Shown: piece by piece, positions 17,845 to 26,538 of the stretch
How positions within the stretch are numbered: position 1 is the first letter of the stretch
How the letters are laid out: every line of letters starts with the position of its first letter
Source of the DNA: CAJXOW01 sp964421495
Lineage (GTDB): Bacteria; Bacteroidota; Rhodothermia; Balneolales; Balneolaceae
Direction of reading: 5' to 3'
Assembly: GCA_964421495.1 (NCBI GenBank)
Contig: CAYQXO010000004.1
Span: forward strand, 1 to 54,134
DNA: 54,134 nucleotides
Notes under the pieces: generated by a model
What the model was told of the DNA's origin: nothing
Seen by the model: only the letters and a program-made list of their open reading frames with translations
Database searches by the model: none
Translations under genes and position numbers: made by a program

Positions 17845-18585
17845 ATGCTTCCATTTAAACGTAACCTAACCACCTTAATTGCCTTCACCGCGGCATTATT
17901 AATACTTTACGGATGTCAACAAGGCGGATCGGGAAACGGCAGTGATTACGATACCTCCGCTCCACAAGATAAAAATGAGAAAGTAAGTTACAGTATCGGC
18001 TATGATATAGGGAGTAACTTCCGGCAGCAATCGATAGACTCCCTCAAGCTTCAACAAATCATGCATGGTCTCCAGGACGGAGTGCAGGAGGCGGATCCGG
18101 CTATAAGCGACTCCGCGATGGGAACCCTGATGAAGTCATTTCAGAAAGAAGTGATGGCCGAGCAGAAAAAACGCCAGCAAGATGAGGCAAAAACGAATAA
18201 GAAGAAATCGGACGATTTTTTAGCTGAAAACAAAGCAAAAGAGGGCGTTGAGACGACGGGCAGCGGATTGCAGTACAAAATCCTCGAAGAGGGAAGTGGT
18301 TCCTCCCCCACCTCGAATGACACGGTACGCGTACACTATGAAGGTACGCTTATTGACGGCACCGTATTCGACAGTTCCTATGATCGGGGCGAACCGGTTG
18401 AATTCCCCGTCGACGGCGTGATTAAAGGGTGGACCGAAGCCCTTCAAATGATGAAGCCGGGAGCCAAGTGGAAACTGTTCATTCCGCCCGAGCTGGGTTA
18501 CGGCGAACGAGGTACGCCCGGACCGATCGGACCTAATGACGTCTTGATCTTTGAAGTGGAACTCCTCGAGGTGAATCCGTCGTAA
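17845..18585 (+). CDS. FKBP-type peptidyl-prolyl isomerase lipoprotein (FkpA/Mip-like)
   Basis: A 246-residue exported foldase. A lipoprotein signal ends in LILYGC (Cys24). A helical dimerisation region with KVSYSIGYDIGSNF and a long charged helix (about 100-135) follows, then the C-terminal FKBP domain from residue about 145: GSGLQYKILEEGSG, VRVHYEGTLIDGTVFDSSYDRG, WTEALQMM and FIPPELGYGERG, with the usual aromatic active-site residues. It should assist folding of periplasmic and outer-membrane proteins. It is divergent from the helicase gene, and a strong terminator lies 135 bases after its stop. Confidence 0.92.
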   Translation: MLPFKRNLTTLIAFTAALLILYGCQQGGSGNGSDYDTSAPQDKNEKVSYSIGYDIGSNFRQQSIDSLKLQQIMHGLQDGVQEADPAISDSAMGTLMKSFQKEVMAEQKKRQQDEAKTNKKKSDDFLAENKAKEGVETTGSGLQYKILEEGSGSSPTSNDTVRVHYEGTLIDGTVFDSSYDRGEPVEFPVDGVIKGWTEALQMMKPGAKWKLFIPPELGYGERGTPGPIGPNDVLIFEVELLEVNPS

Positions 18586-18719
18586 GCTCCCCCCCCTTAC
18601 AGGATCATCATTCCCTATGAGGAACATCCGGGATTTCCCCGGACCCGCGGGTCGGTGCATTTTTGAATGAGCCCGCGTCTTGTCCGCTTTATTATGATCT
18701 CCTGTATGTGATATTCAAG

Positions 18720-18751
18720 AGGCCGGCGCCGTATTCAGCGCCGGCCTTTTT
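18720..18751 (+). terminator. Rho-independent terminator
   Basis: A perfect 10-bp stem, AGGCCGGCGC (18720-18729) with GCGCCGGCCT (18738-18747), an 8-base loop and a run of five T residues. It lies downstream of the FKBP gene and on the correct strand for it. It also marks the gap before the convergent pyrophosphatase gene. Between 18586 and 18719 no gene is seen. Confidence 0.88.
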
Positions 18752-18880
18752 ATGTATAAGCACATACCGCCATTTAACAGCCAAACCGTTTGGATGGTAG
18801 TGCGTTACGTTTTTTCATGTCACTGCCGGACCTCCGCTTTACGTGCTTTGCAGCGTATTTCCTCCGGCTTTCCGTTTGTA

Positions 18881-19597
18881 CTACTCAAGCTGTTTCATAA
18901 ACTGGTTAACGATGCCGCTTTTAATATCGCGGAAACGATCCAGGTAATCCGCCTGGCTGCGCTGGATGACTTCGTGCGCCTCCTCTCTTCCGTAAACCTT
19001 GGTTATCTCGCACTGGTTTTTCCGTTCATCCGGCATATCCTTATACGTCAGAAAATAGTGCGTCAACCGGTCAACCAGCATTTCCGGGATATCCGAAATA
19101 TCTCTCGCATCCCCGAAGATGGCATCATTTTTCAATACCGCTATAATTTTATCATCCGCTTCTTCTCCGTCAATCATGCGTAATCCGCCGACAGGAATGG
19201 CCTCCATTATGAGATCCCCGTGCGGAATGCTGCGCTCCGTTACCACGCAGATGTCCAGCGGGTCCTCATCTCCCACCACTTGCTCGCGCTGCGTCTGCTC
19301 GGCACAAAACTCTCCCACGCGATCCGAACACAGGGTTTGCGGGATAAATCCGTAGGGTTCCGGTACGAAATTGGAATAGCGCTGCGGGCGGTCCACTTTC
19401 AGGTACCCCGAATCTTTGTCCAGTTCATACTTCATCGTATCGCCGGGCACAATTTCGATAAACACGCGAATTTGCTCCGGAGCCTCCGAACCTATATAGA
19501 TTCCATGCCACGGATGGGGTTTGGAAAACAGCTTCGAGAGTTCCCAAAACTTCTCCAGTCGTTTGTCAACCGTCGATTTCCTATCAGTTTTACTCAT
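18881..19597 (-). CDS. ppa: inorganic pyrophosphatase (family I)
   Basis: A 238-residue soluble enzyme that hydrolyses pyrophosphate and pulls biosynthetic reactions forward. The signature GDEDPLDICVV (metal-binding Asp residues) is present, as are FVEIVPGDTMKYELDKDSG-like and YGFIPQT segments; the latter holds the usual substrate-side Tyr. It is longer than compact bacterial enzymes (about 175 residues). It has an N-terminal extension that includes KPHPWHGIYIG and a C-terminal helical extension, resembling the longer family I forms. It is monocistronic on the minus strand and converges with the FKBP terminator. Confidence 0.92.
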   Translation of the reverse strand: MSKTDRKSTVDKRLEKFWELSKLFSKPHPWHGIYIGSEAPEQIRVFIEIVPGDTMKYELDKDSGYLKVDRPQRYSNFVPEPYGFIPQTLCSDRVGEFCAEQTQREQVVGDEDPLDICVVTERSIPHGDLIMEAIPVGGLRMIDGEEADDKIIAVLKNDAIFGDARDISDIPEMLVDRLTHYFLTYKDMPDERKNQCEITKVYGREEAHEVIQRSQADYLDRFRDIKSGIVNQFMKQLE

Positions 19598-20000
19598 TAT
19601 CAGGAAGTTATTCTATTGAATTCAAATATAATTTACACCGGCAACCCTGCCGGTAAGCAGCTTTAAAGTACGGATACGGGCCCCAAATATTACCTGTGAT
19701 TTCATATCTTTACAAGAACTTTCCGGAAAGGGTAAGAATCAACTCCCTCTCCGTCCCCGCCGCCTGGTTTTCACCATATGCGCCTGTTCACCGGCAATAC
19801 AAGGCCTCAAATCCTTACTCGTGTCGCCTTGACCTTGCTCCCCGAAGAACAAGGTTACGGCCCGGAAATCAAGTCCGCCGCCAACCACGCCCGACCTCAA
19901 AATTTCTGCAACGGCCTTTTGCCTTCAGCCGATTAATTTTTACATTATATGTGTGAAATATGTGTAACAGGCAGAGCTTCCCTTAACCGATTATGGCGCT
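19598..20000. other. gene-poor stretch
   Basis: About 400 bases between the divergent pyrophosphatase and the small gene at 20001. A 52-codon frame at 19778-19936 has an unremarkable, Pro/Arg/Asn-rich composition and no recognisable domain, so I do not call it. Nothing else stands out; promoters for both flanking genes must lie here but no confident boxes are visible. Confidence 0.4.
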
Positions 20001-20291
20001 ATGCAAACATCCAAACAGGAAAAGCTGAACGTAGTAGCTACCTTCGCCAGCTTCAAACAAAAGGGCATCCACCGCAAGATTACGCCCTGGCGCTTTGTCC
20101 GGCCCGGCGGACAGCACCATACGGTGGACAAAATACGGCGGACGTACCTGGAGCGCGTTGGCGACACGACCTATATCCACTTTGTCTTACACACGACGGA
20201 CGACCGCTACTTCGATATCGTATTCGACAATCAGAAAATGTGCTGGATGCTGGTACTGGAACTGGAAGACGGCAACACGCTGCTCACCTAG
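20001..20291 (+). CDS. hypothetical protein, 96 residues
   Basis: A small, positively charged N-terminal half (KQEKLNVVATFASFKQKGIH, then RKITPWRFVRPGGQHHTVDK) is followed by a beta-rich half (TTYIHFVLHTTDDRYFDIVF and MCWMLVLELEDG). Regular alternation of hydrophobic residues and a compact predicted fold suggest a real protein; I do not recognise a named family. There is no signal peptide or membrane segment. Its last 8 bases overlap the end of the convergent ppdK gene. An upstream ATG at 19993 is out of frame, so ATG 20001 is the natural start. Moderately sure it is expressed. Confidence 0.6.
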   Translation: MQTSKQEKLNVVATFASFKQKGIHRKITPWRFVRPGGQHHTVDKIRRTYLERVGDTTYIHFVLHTTDDRYFDIVFDNQKMCWMLVLELEDGNTLLT

Positions 20292-22956
20292 CCCGCTCCG
20301 TTTTCAGTTGTTCGTCGGCTTTCTCCTTCAAACTGGATTGAGCGGCTGCCAGGCGGGCTACCGGAACGCGGAAAGGCGAGCAGGAAACATAATTCATTCC
20401 GTTATGATAGCAGAATTCGATGCTGTCCGGATCCCCGCCATGCTCGCCGCATATACCAATTTTAAGGTCTTCTTCCTCGCTACGTCCTTTTTCGACAGCC
20501 ATCTTGACCAATGCTCCCACTCCTTCCTGGTCCAACGATTGAAATGGATCCTCAGGTAGAATTTTTTCCTGTACATAGTAGGGTATGAATTTGCCGGCAT
20601 CGTCCCGGCTAAAGCCAAAGGTGAGCTGGGTCAGATCATTCGTTCCGAAAGAGAAGAAGTCGGCTTCCCGGGCAATCTGATCGGCCACAAAGGCTGCGCG
20701 GGGGACTTCGATCATCGTGCCCACCTGGTAGTCGACCGACTGCCCCTTTTCCTCGAAGAGCTCGTTCGCGGTTTGCCGAATCACCGCTTTCTGATTCACA
20801 AACTCGTTATACGAACCGACCAGGGGCACCATAATTTCAGGAATCACCTCGCTGCCGTCCTCTGTCAGTTCGATGGCCGCTTCAAGGATAGCGCGGGTTT
20901 GCATCTCCGTTATCTCGGGATAGATAATGCCGAGACGGCATCCCCGGTGACCCATCATGGGATTAAACTCTTCCAGCAGATCCACTTTCTTTTTAAGCTG
21001 TGCCGGAGTGATGCCCAGCTTGTCAGCAATCTCCTCCAGTTCCTCCTCTCGATCCGGCAGAAACTCGTGCAGCGGGGGATCCAGCAGTCGAATCGTAACC
21101 GGGCGGCCCTCCATTTCCGCGAATATACCTTTAAAGTCCTCTTTTTGATAGGGAAGCAACTTCGTCAGATGTTGCTTTCGCTCCTCGGCATTCCCCGACA
21201 AAATCATTCTTCGCATAGCGGTAATCCGGTCATCCCCGAAAAACATATGCTCCGTACGGGTCAGACCGATCCCCTCTGCCCCGAATTCCACTGCTTTCCC
21301 GGCATCTTCCGGGGTATCGGCATTCGTGCGGACCCGCAGGGAACGAATCTCATCCACCCATTTCATCAACGTATGGAAGTTCTCACCAAATTCGGGTTCT
21401 CTCAGGGGTTTCTTGCCGCGAATAACTTTTCCCTCCGTACCGTCAATTGAGATCCAGTCTCCCTCCTTTACGGTTATGGTACCGTTCGTAAACGATCGGT
21501 CGCGATAATTCACAACGATGTCGTCGCACCCGGCTACACAGGGTTTTCCCCACCCCCGGGCAACGACCGCGGCGTGGCTGGTCATTCCCCCGCGCGAGGT
21601 CAGGATGCCCTCGGCGGCCGACATACCGCCTACGTCTTCCGGACTCGTTTCAACCCGGACAAGAATCACATCCTCTCCTTTTTCATGGGCTTCCTCCGCT
21701 TTATCCGAGTCAAACACCACTTTTCCGACGGCTGCTCCCGGAGAAGCCGGCAAGCCGTTGCCAATCCAATCTTCCTCGTCAAACTCCTCGTCCTGCAACT
21801 GGGGGTGCAGCAACTGTTCCACATGACCCGGTTCGACCAGGTCTTTGACTGCCTTTTCTTTATCCACGAGTTCTTCTTCAACCATATCGACCGCTATGCG
21901 AACAGCGGCAATTCCGGTACGTTTTCCGTTACGGGTTTGCAACAGATATAAATCTCCATCCTGAATCGTAAACTCTATATCCTGCATATCCTGGTAATGT
22001 TGCTCCAGCTTGCGGGTCGCCTCATCCAGTTGCCGATAACTTTCCGGCATAAAATCTTTCAATTTATCAATAGGCTGCGGAGTACGGATTCCGGCGACCA
22101 CATCCTCGCCCTGGGCATTGGGAAGAAACTCGCCGTACAATTCGCGTTCCCCGTTCGAGGGATTCCGGGTAAAGCAAACGCCGGTAGCGCTTTTGTCACC
22201 CATATTTCCGAAAACCATCGCCTGGATATTAACCGCCGTTCCCAGCAATCCCCTGATCTTGTTAATCCTGCGGTACTTCACAGCCCGCGGGTTATTCCAG
22301 GAATCAAAAACCCCGGTGATCGTAAAGTGCAGCTGTTCCATTGGATCCTGGGGAAACATATACCCCGTATGCCGGCGGTAAATCGCCTTATACCGGTTCA
22401 CCAGCTCTTTCAACGCTTCCGTATCCAGGTCGGTATCCACCTCGGCCCCCTTCTCGTCTTTCAACTTGCTTATAGCTTTTTCAAAATGGTCATGGTCAAT
22501 CCCCATTACCACTTCCCCGAACATATCGATAAAACGCCGGTAACTGTCGTAGGCAAAGCGTTTATTATTGACCTTCCTGGCCAACCCCTCCACGACTTCG
22601 TCGTTCAATCCCATGTTCAGCACCGAGTCCATCATGCCCGGCATCGATTTGGCCGCCCCCGATCGACCGGAAAGCAGCAGTGGGTTATCGGGATCGCCGA
22701 GTTTGGCCCCCATTTGCCGCTCCAGGGTCTTTAATCCCTGTTCCACCTGTTCCTCCAGTGTATTCGGCCATTCTCCCGTATCAGAATAAATTTTGCACGC
22801 TTCCGCTGAAATCGTAAAACCCGGCGGAACCGGCAACCCGATTGCACTCATTTCAGCAAGATTGGCTCCTTTTCCGCCAAGCAGTTGTTTCATGGTTCGA
22901 TCCCCCTCGGCGTTACCTTCTCCGAACTGATAAACAAATTTTTTATCGCTTTTCAT
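20284..22956 (-). CDS. ppdK: pyruvate, phosphate dikinase
   Basis: An 890-residue enzyme interconverting pyruvate, ATP and Pi with PEP, AMP and PPi. Domain order is typical. The N-terminal ATP-grasp region carries GGKGANLAEMSAIGLPVPPG and SGRSGAAKSMPGMMDSVLN. The swivelling phosphohistidine domain has GGMTSHAAVVARGWGKPCV near residue 455. The C-terminal PEP/pyruvate TIM barrel has FGTNDLTQLTFGFSRDDAGK and the catalytic Cys in GICGEHGGDP near residue 830. Length fits the bacterial family. A pyrophosphatase gene lies 700 bases away on the same strand and could influence the reaction through PPi, but the two are not in an operon. It probably serves gluconeogenesis or reversible glycolysis. Confidence 0.96.
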   Translation of the reverse strand: MKSDKKFVYQFGEGNAEGDRTMKQLLGGKGANLAEMSAIGLPVPPGFTISAEACKIYSDTGEWPNTLEEQVEQGLKTLERQMGAKLGDPDNPLLLSGRSGAAKSMPGMMDSVLNMGLNDEVVEGLARKVNNKRFAYDSYRRFIDMFGEVVMGIDHDHFEKAISKLKDEKGAEVDTDLDTEALKELVNRYKAIYRRHTGYMFPQDPMEQLHFTITGVFDSWNNPRAVKYRRINKIRGLLGTAVNIQAMVFGNMGDKSATGVCFTRNPSNGERELYGEFLPNAQGEDVVAGIRTPQPIDKLKDFMPESYRQLDEATRKLEQHYQDMQDIEFTIQDGDLYLLQTRNGKRTGIAAVRIAVDMVEEELVDKEKAVKDLVEPGHVEQLLHPQLQDEEFDEEDWIGNGLPASPGAAVGKVVFDSDKAEEAHEKGEDVILVRVETSPEDVGGMSAAEGILTSRGGMTSHAAVVARGWGKPCVAGCDDIVVNYRDRSFTNGTITVKEGDWISIDGTEGKVIRGKKPLREPEFGENFHTLMKWVDEIRSLRVRTNADTPEDAGKAVEFGAEGIGLTRTEHMFFGDDRITAMRRMILSGNAEERKQHLTKLLPYQKEDFKGIFAEMEGRPVTIRLLDPPLHEFLPDREEELEEIADKLGITPAQLKKKVDLLEEFNPMMGHRGCRLGIIYPEITEMQTRAILEAAIELTEDGSEVIPEIMVPLVGSYNEFVNQKAVIRQTANELFEEKGQSVDYQVGTMIEVPRAAFVADQIAREADFFSFGTNDLTQLTFGFSRDDAGKFIPYYVQEKILPEDPFQSLDQEGVGALVKMAVEKGRSEEEDLKIGICGEHGGDPDSIEFCYHNGMNYVSCSPFRVPVARLAAAQSSLKEKADEQLKTERAR

Positions 22957-23324
22957 AGTGAAATCCTAATTTTTTTAGCCAGGATTCATTTATGATTAAC
23001 TTCTGAGAAAACTATTTCGTTCACTAATTTTAAGACAAAATACACTTTAATATCCATCAAGTTAGACTGTACAATTACTTACCGGCGAATAAGCCACGTC
23101 AGGAGGGCGGACGGACGTCGATATTGTCAGGGACGATCCGGATTGTTCGGTCGACCTCCGGTATGGATATTTTGTATTATGCGAGGGACTTGTATATTTA
23201 GAGCGATGGGTAAATAAAAGAATATCAATTTAACGGCCGATTTACTTGACAGTTTGCCCCTGGTTTAACATGATATGGTAAATGCTATCGATGCTGACAT
23301 AAGAAACCAGTAATCCATCGGTTA
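22957..23324. other. divergent intergenic region, ppdK / M20 peptidase
   Basis: About 370 bases between divergent genes. It is AT-rich near both starts, with a GC-rich middle (23090-23165). I see no strong hairpin, repeat or open frame. It presumably holds promoters in both directions. Confidence 0.4.
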
Positions 23325-24473
23325 ATGCAACATCATCCGAAGCAACTGCTCGCGTATTTAAAGGAGCACAAAGAAGAGTTTGTTGAGCTCGTCGAAGAAC
23401 TGGTATCTCTTGAAACGCCCGCCGGCCGACCCGACCTCCAGGAGCATTTTATAGAGTCCCTGGAGCACCATTTCTCAGAGCTGGATTACCAGACTCGCCG
23501 CCTGGCCGGCACCACCAGCGGAGGGCAACTATATGCCCGTCCCAAAGATCGAACGCACGGAGCCCTTCCCCAGGTATTAGTGGGACATTGTGATACCCGG
23601 TGGCCTACCGAAACGATTCAAAAGATGCCCTTTCATCATCGGCGGGGCATGTTACAGGGACCCGGCGTATATGACATGAAAACCGGTATTGCCATGATCA
23701 TCATGGCTTTAAAAGTGCTTCGGGCATTCGATATTCGTCCCTCGCTAACTCCCGTGGTTTTCATATACTCGGACGAAAAAGCGGGCACCCCCGAGTCCCG
23801 TCCCACCATTGAACGACTGGCCCGATTCGCCGAACGGGCCTTTATAATGGAGCCCTCCCATGAAGAAAGCGGACAAATTTTCACGGCAAGTAAAGGTTTG
23901 GGTACATTTCATATCCGAATACGCGATCTTTCCTCCGATACCGGATTTGCAAACAAGCCGGCTAATGGATCGATGCTAAAGTTGTCGCAAACGGTGCAAC
24001 GTTTCCATAACCTCGCCGATCCCGAGCGTGACATTCACGTCGAAGTAGGCGATATTAACAACGGCACACGAACCAATCTTTTCACCGGCGATCACTATGC
24101 CCACGTTCACGTTCGACTGGGTAATCCGGAAGACGTCCAATTTATCAAACAGATGGTTTTTGAAATTGAGTCGACTACCAGCGAAGTGGATATATCCATT
24201 GACGGCGGCATTCAACGTCCACCAACCCGTCAAAATGAACGAAATGAAGTATTATGGAATCAAGCCCAACGGCTGGCTGATCGCATAGACCTACCGGTGG
24301 AGAGGGGAATACGGGAGGAGGCCACCGTTGCAACGCTGACGAGTCCGTATACGGCCACCCTGGACGGGCTGGGACCCGTGGGAATGAGTACTCACTCCAT
24401 GGGTGAATCGATTGATCTGGAGGAAACATTAAACCGTTGTGCCTTGTTAAGCCTCTTGATATCGAGTCCCTGA
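23325..24473 (+). CDS. M20 family metallopeptidase-like protein (CPG2-like)
   Basis: A 382-residue protein with the M20 layout of glutamate carboxypeptidase relatives. The first metal ligand motif is GHCDTRW, the bridging aspartate is in GVYDMKTGIAM, a downstream ligand is in FIMEPSHEE, and the last His is in MSTHSMGESIDL. The catalytic block reads YSDEKAGTPESR: the first Glu (general base) is present, but the position that usually holds the second Glu, a metal ligand (DEExG), is Lys. The gene may therefore bind one metal only or be misaligned by one residue there. No signal peptide is seen, so it is cytosolic. Substrate unknown. Confidence 0.75.
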   Translation: MQHHPKQLLAYLKEHKEEFVELVEELVSLETPAGRPDLQEHFIESLEHHFSELDYQTRRLAGTTSGGQLYARPKDRTHGALPQVLVGHCDTRWPTETIQKMPFHHRRGMLQGPGVYDMKTGIAMIIMALKVLRAFDIRPSLTPVVFIYSDEKAGTPESRPTIERLARFAERAFIMEPSHEESGQIFTASKGLGTFHIRIRDLSSDTGFANKPANGSMLKLSQTVQRFHNLADPERDIHVEVGDINNGTRTNLFTGDHYAHVHVRLGNPEDVQFIKQMVFEIESTTSEVDISIDGGIQRPPTRQNERNEVLWNQAQRLADRIDLPVERGIREEATVATLTSPYTATLDGLGPVGMSTHSMGESIDLEETLNRCALLSLLISSP

Positions 24474-24556
24474 CGGTTATTGAAACTTACATATGATAAA
24501 TCGTCCTTTTACTCGTTAAGTAGTGCATAACGAGAAATTTTCGTTGCGCTGTCCGG

Positions 24557-24605
24557 GGAGTCTGTCGGATTTTCGGATCGTAACGAAAAAAGTCCGACAG
24601 ACTCC
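24557..24605. repeat. near-perfect inverted repeat
   Basis: GGAGTCTGTCGGA (24557-24569) is matched by TCCGACAGACTCC (24593-24605). Inside, TTTTCG (24570-24575 region) and CGAAAA (24584-24589 region) can extend the stem, leaving an 8-base loop. It lies between the M20 gene and the FNR gene. No T-run follows on either strand, so a plain Rho-independent terminator is not a good fit; an RNA processing hairpin or a small repeat remnant is possible. Confidence 0.7.
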
Positions 24606-24643
24606 TAGAAATTACGAATTGTAAACCGAACTATCCTTATTAC

Positions 24644-25591
24644 ATGGCCGAACAAGTAGCCCGACCTGAAATTCAACTTCCGGAAGTCAAGATGAATATT
24701 TATTCGCCGCGGGACCCGGTTGAAGTTCCGTTGGTCGAGAATCGCATCGTAACACGCGAATCCAGTCCCAACATCATTCGTCATGTATCGTTCGATATCT
24801 CCGGTACAGACTTGCAGGGGAATATTCAACTGGGACAGTCTTTTGGCATTCTGCCGCCGGGCAAAAATGACAACGGTCGGGCTTATAAATTGCGCCTTTA
24901 CTCTCTGGCTTCCCCCTACCGCGGCGAACACGGAGAAAACCGTGTCATTTCAACTACCGTCAAGCGCATAATTGAAGAATGGGAGGACGAGGGCCGGATG
25001 TATCTCGGCGTCTGCTCCAACTATTTATGTAATCTCAAGCCCGGCGACACCGTAAAGATGACCGGTCCGGCGGGGCGTCGCTTTCTGCTCCCCGAAAATC
25101 GCGGGGACTTCAATTATGTGTTTTTTGCAACCGGAACGGGAATTGCCCCCTATCGAGGTATGGTCTATGACCTGCTAAAAGAGGGAATTGACTCGGATAT
25201 TTACTTGATATTCGGTATCCCCTACCGAACGGATGTACTTTATGAAGATTATTTCCGCGGTCTGGAAGAAACCCATCCCAATTTTCACTTCATAGTTTAT
25301 GTCTCGCGTGAAGACCGCCGGGCCGACGGCACTAAAAAGTATGTTCAGTATGCCATTGATGACCGACAAGACGAACTCATTCCCCTGTTACAAAAAGATA
25401 ACACGCTGATGTATATTTGTGGTCTGGAGGGAATGCAGGCAGGCATTTACCGTCGCTTGGCCCACCATAACCTGTATGAGTATATAGACCTGAAAGAGGA
25501 AGTAAAAGGAAAATCACCCGATGAATGGACCGCAAAAGACATAAAACGACGTATTAAACCCGCCGCGCGAACGTTCGTTGAAGTCTATTAA
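24644..25591 (+). CDS. plant-type ferredoxin-NADP(+) reductase
   Basis: A 315-residue FAD enzyme of the plastid-type FNR class. Visible landmarks are RLYSLAS (FAD binding), GVCSNYLCNLKPGDTV, MTGPAGRRFLLP, the NADP-binding FFATGTGIAPYRGM, LIFGIPYRTDVLYEDYF and YICGLEGMQAGIY. The chain ends in FVEVY: a C-terminal Tyr stacking on the flavin is the hallmark of plant and cyanobacterial FNRs. It probably transfers electrons between NADPH and ferredoxin or flavodoxin. It is preceded by an inverted repeat and followed by a 428-base gene-free stretch with several palindromes. No ferredoxin gene is in the window. Confidence 0.9.
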   Translation: MAEQVARPEIQLPEVKMNIYSPRDPVEVPLVENRIVTRESSPNIIRHVSFDISGTDLQGNIQLGQSFGILPPGKNDNGRAYKLRLYSLASPYRGEHGENRVISTTVKRIIEEWEDEGRMYLGVCSNYLCNLKPGDTVKMTGPAGRRFLLPENRGDFNYVFFATGTGIAPYRGMVYDLLKEGIDSDIYLIFGIPYRTDVLYEDYFRGLEETHPNFHFIVYVSREDRRADGTKKYVQYAIDDRQDELIPLLQKDNTLMYICGLEGMQAGIYRRLAHHNLYEYIDLKEEVKGKSPDEWTAKDIKRRIKPAARTFVEVY

Positions 25592-25639
25592 CTCCCCCCT
25601 GCTCTGGCCACGTATGCCCGGCCCGGAATTGATTATTTT

Positions 25640-25661
25640 TTGCAAATCTCCCCGTTTGCAA
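25640..25661. other. inverted repeat TTGCAAA/TTTGCAA
   Basis: Seven-base arms, 25640-25646 and 25655-25661, with an 8-base spacer, 49 bases after the FNR stop. There is no T-run behind it on the plus strand. Either a weak hairpin or a protein-binding site. Confidence 0.4.
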
Positions 25662-25675
25662 GGAGGTAAGAAAAG

Positions 25676-25693
25676 TCAGTTTACGTAAACTGA
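25676..25693. promoter_or_regulatory. 18-bp perfect palindrome, possible operator
   Basis: TCAGTTTACGTAAACTGA is a perfect 18-bp palindrome with no spacer, the form expected for a dimeric regulator site. It lies 85 bases after the FNR stop and about 325 bases before the Hpt-like gene, so which gene it would control is unclear. No regulator gene is adjacent. The call rests only on symmetry. Confidence 0.45.
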
Positions 25694-25741
25694 AAAATTT
25701 CTGTAAAATGTTTTTCCAATAACCAGCATAAAGGGGGTTAA

Positions 25742-25869
25742 AAGGGATCCGGGGAGTTCGAAAGATTCGTGTTTGGCCAGGAGCTCCGGTTTGTTGGTTC
25801 GGCTATGCCAACAATGCCGCTTGATATACCTTTAACAGCCATGTATGGGGAATCCTGCCCGGATCCCTT
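25742..25869. repeat. 128-bp palindrome-bounded element F
   Basis: AAGGGATCCGGG (25742-25753) and CCCGGATCCCTT (25858-25869) are perfect 12-bp inverted arms around 104 bases. The interior contains further hairpins, notably TTGTTGG (25791-25797) with CCAACAA (25808-25814), and a GGAGCTCC palindrome. Overall size resembles elements A-E, but the CAGCCA and CAAGTGCTTC cores are absent, so I keep it separate. Together with the two palindromes upstream it fills much of the gene-free stretch 25592-26018; no open reading frame there is convincing. Confidence 0.65.
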
Positions 25870-26018
25870 CTATTAGTCTCCACTTCGATATATGGTTTCC
25901 CTCTGCTGCTGCATGTTCCCTGCCACGTCCTATTATTTGTTTACATGCCTCAACCTGGGTAAATTCAATTCTGAGAATAATAATCTAACCGTTAATCCTT
26001 GCTAAAACGCTAATAGTT

Positions 26019-26372
26019 TTGAGCTCAGAAAATAAATTTATTGATCGAGAAACTATCAGCAACCTCCTTTACGGGGAAGAAAAACATATCGAAGATTTCA
26101 CAAACGCCACCCAGGAATCGTATGGAGAGTTCAAAGATCAATATCGCAAACATCTACTCAACAGGGATATGGGAGAGCTTCGAAGAGCGGGACATAAGAT
26201 AAAACCGGTCTCCCAAATGCTTGAATTGTCCGTAATTATTGAGGAATACGAGCACGGCAAACGTTTACTGGAAGACTCCTCCTCCTCCACGGATGATCAG
26301 CTGGCCGCTTCCGTCCAGCGGATGGAAAAACACATTGAAAAGATCATGGAAGAGCTTGACAATATTAGCTAA
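26019..26372 (+). CDS. Hpt-like (histidine phosphotransfer) domain protein
   Basis: A 117-residue all-helical protein starting at TTG 26019. The central RDMGELRRAGHKIKPVSQML block resembles the Hpt phosphorelay motif, in which the phospho-accepting His is followed by x-x-Lys-Gly. Here His and Lys are in place (HKIKP) but the Gly is Pro. The C-terminal third is a charged helix (RMEKHIEKIMEEL). If functional it would pass phosphate between response-regulator receivers. No kinase or receiver gene is adjacent, so it would be an orphan shuttle. Small helical proteins resemble one another, so the call is tentative. Confidence 0.5.
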   Translation: MSSENKFIDRETISNLLYGEEKHIEDFTNATQESYGEFKDQYRKHLLNRDMGELRRAGHKIKPVSQMLELSVIIEEYEHGKRLLEDSSSSTDDQLAASVQRMEKHIEKIMEELDNIS

Positions 26373-26538
26373 GTGAAATGCGTGCCGTCAATTTCCCTCC
26401 TGTTCCGGTTTGCTTTCTTGCCTGTCAGAATCTTGTACTCTTTGAAAAAATAACGGTTTAATTTTTTTTTATAATACACCTTTTGGTTAGACTGCATTGA
26501 TTCGTGCGGGTTTGCCAGGCAACCGTTATAATACAGGT

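Noticed and set aside
19778..19936. 52-codon open frame
   Set aside because: No recognisable domain, unremarkable composition, and no conservation can be judged here.
26442..26475. TTGAAA and TATAAT as a sigma-70 promoter before the M20-like gene
   Set aside because: Spacing is 22 bases, well beyond the usual 16-19, in an AT-rich tract where such matches occur by chance.
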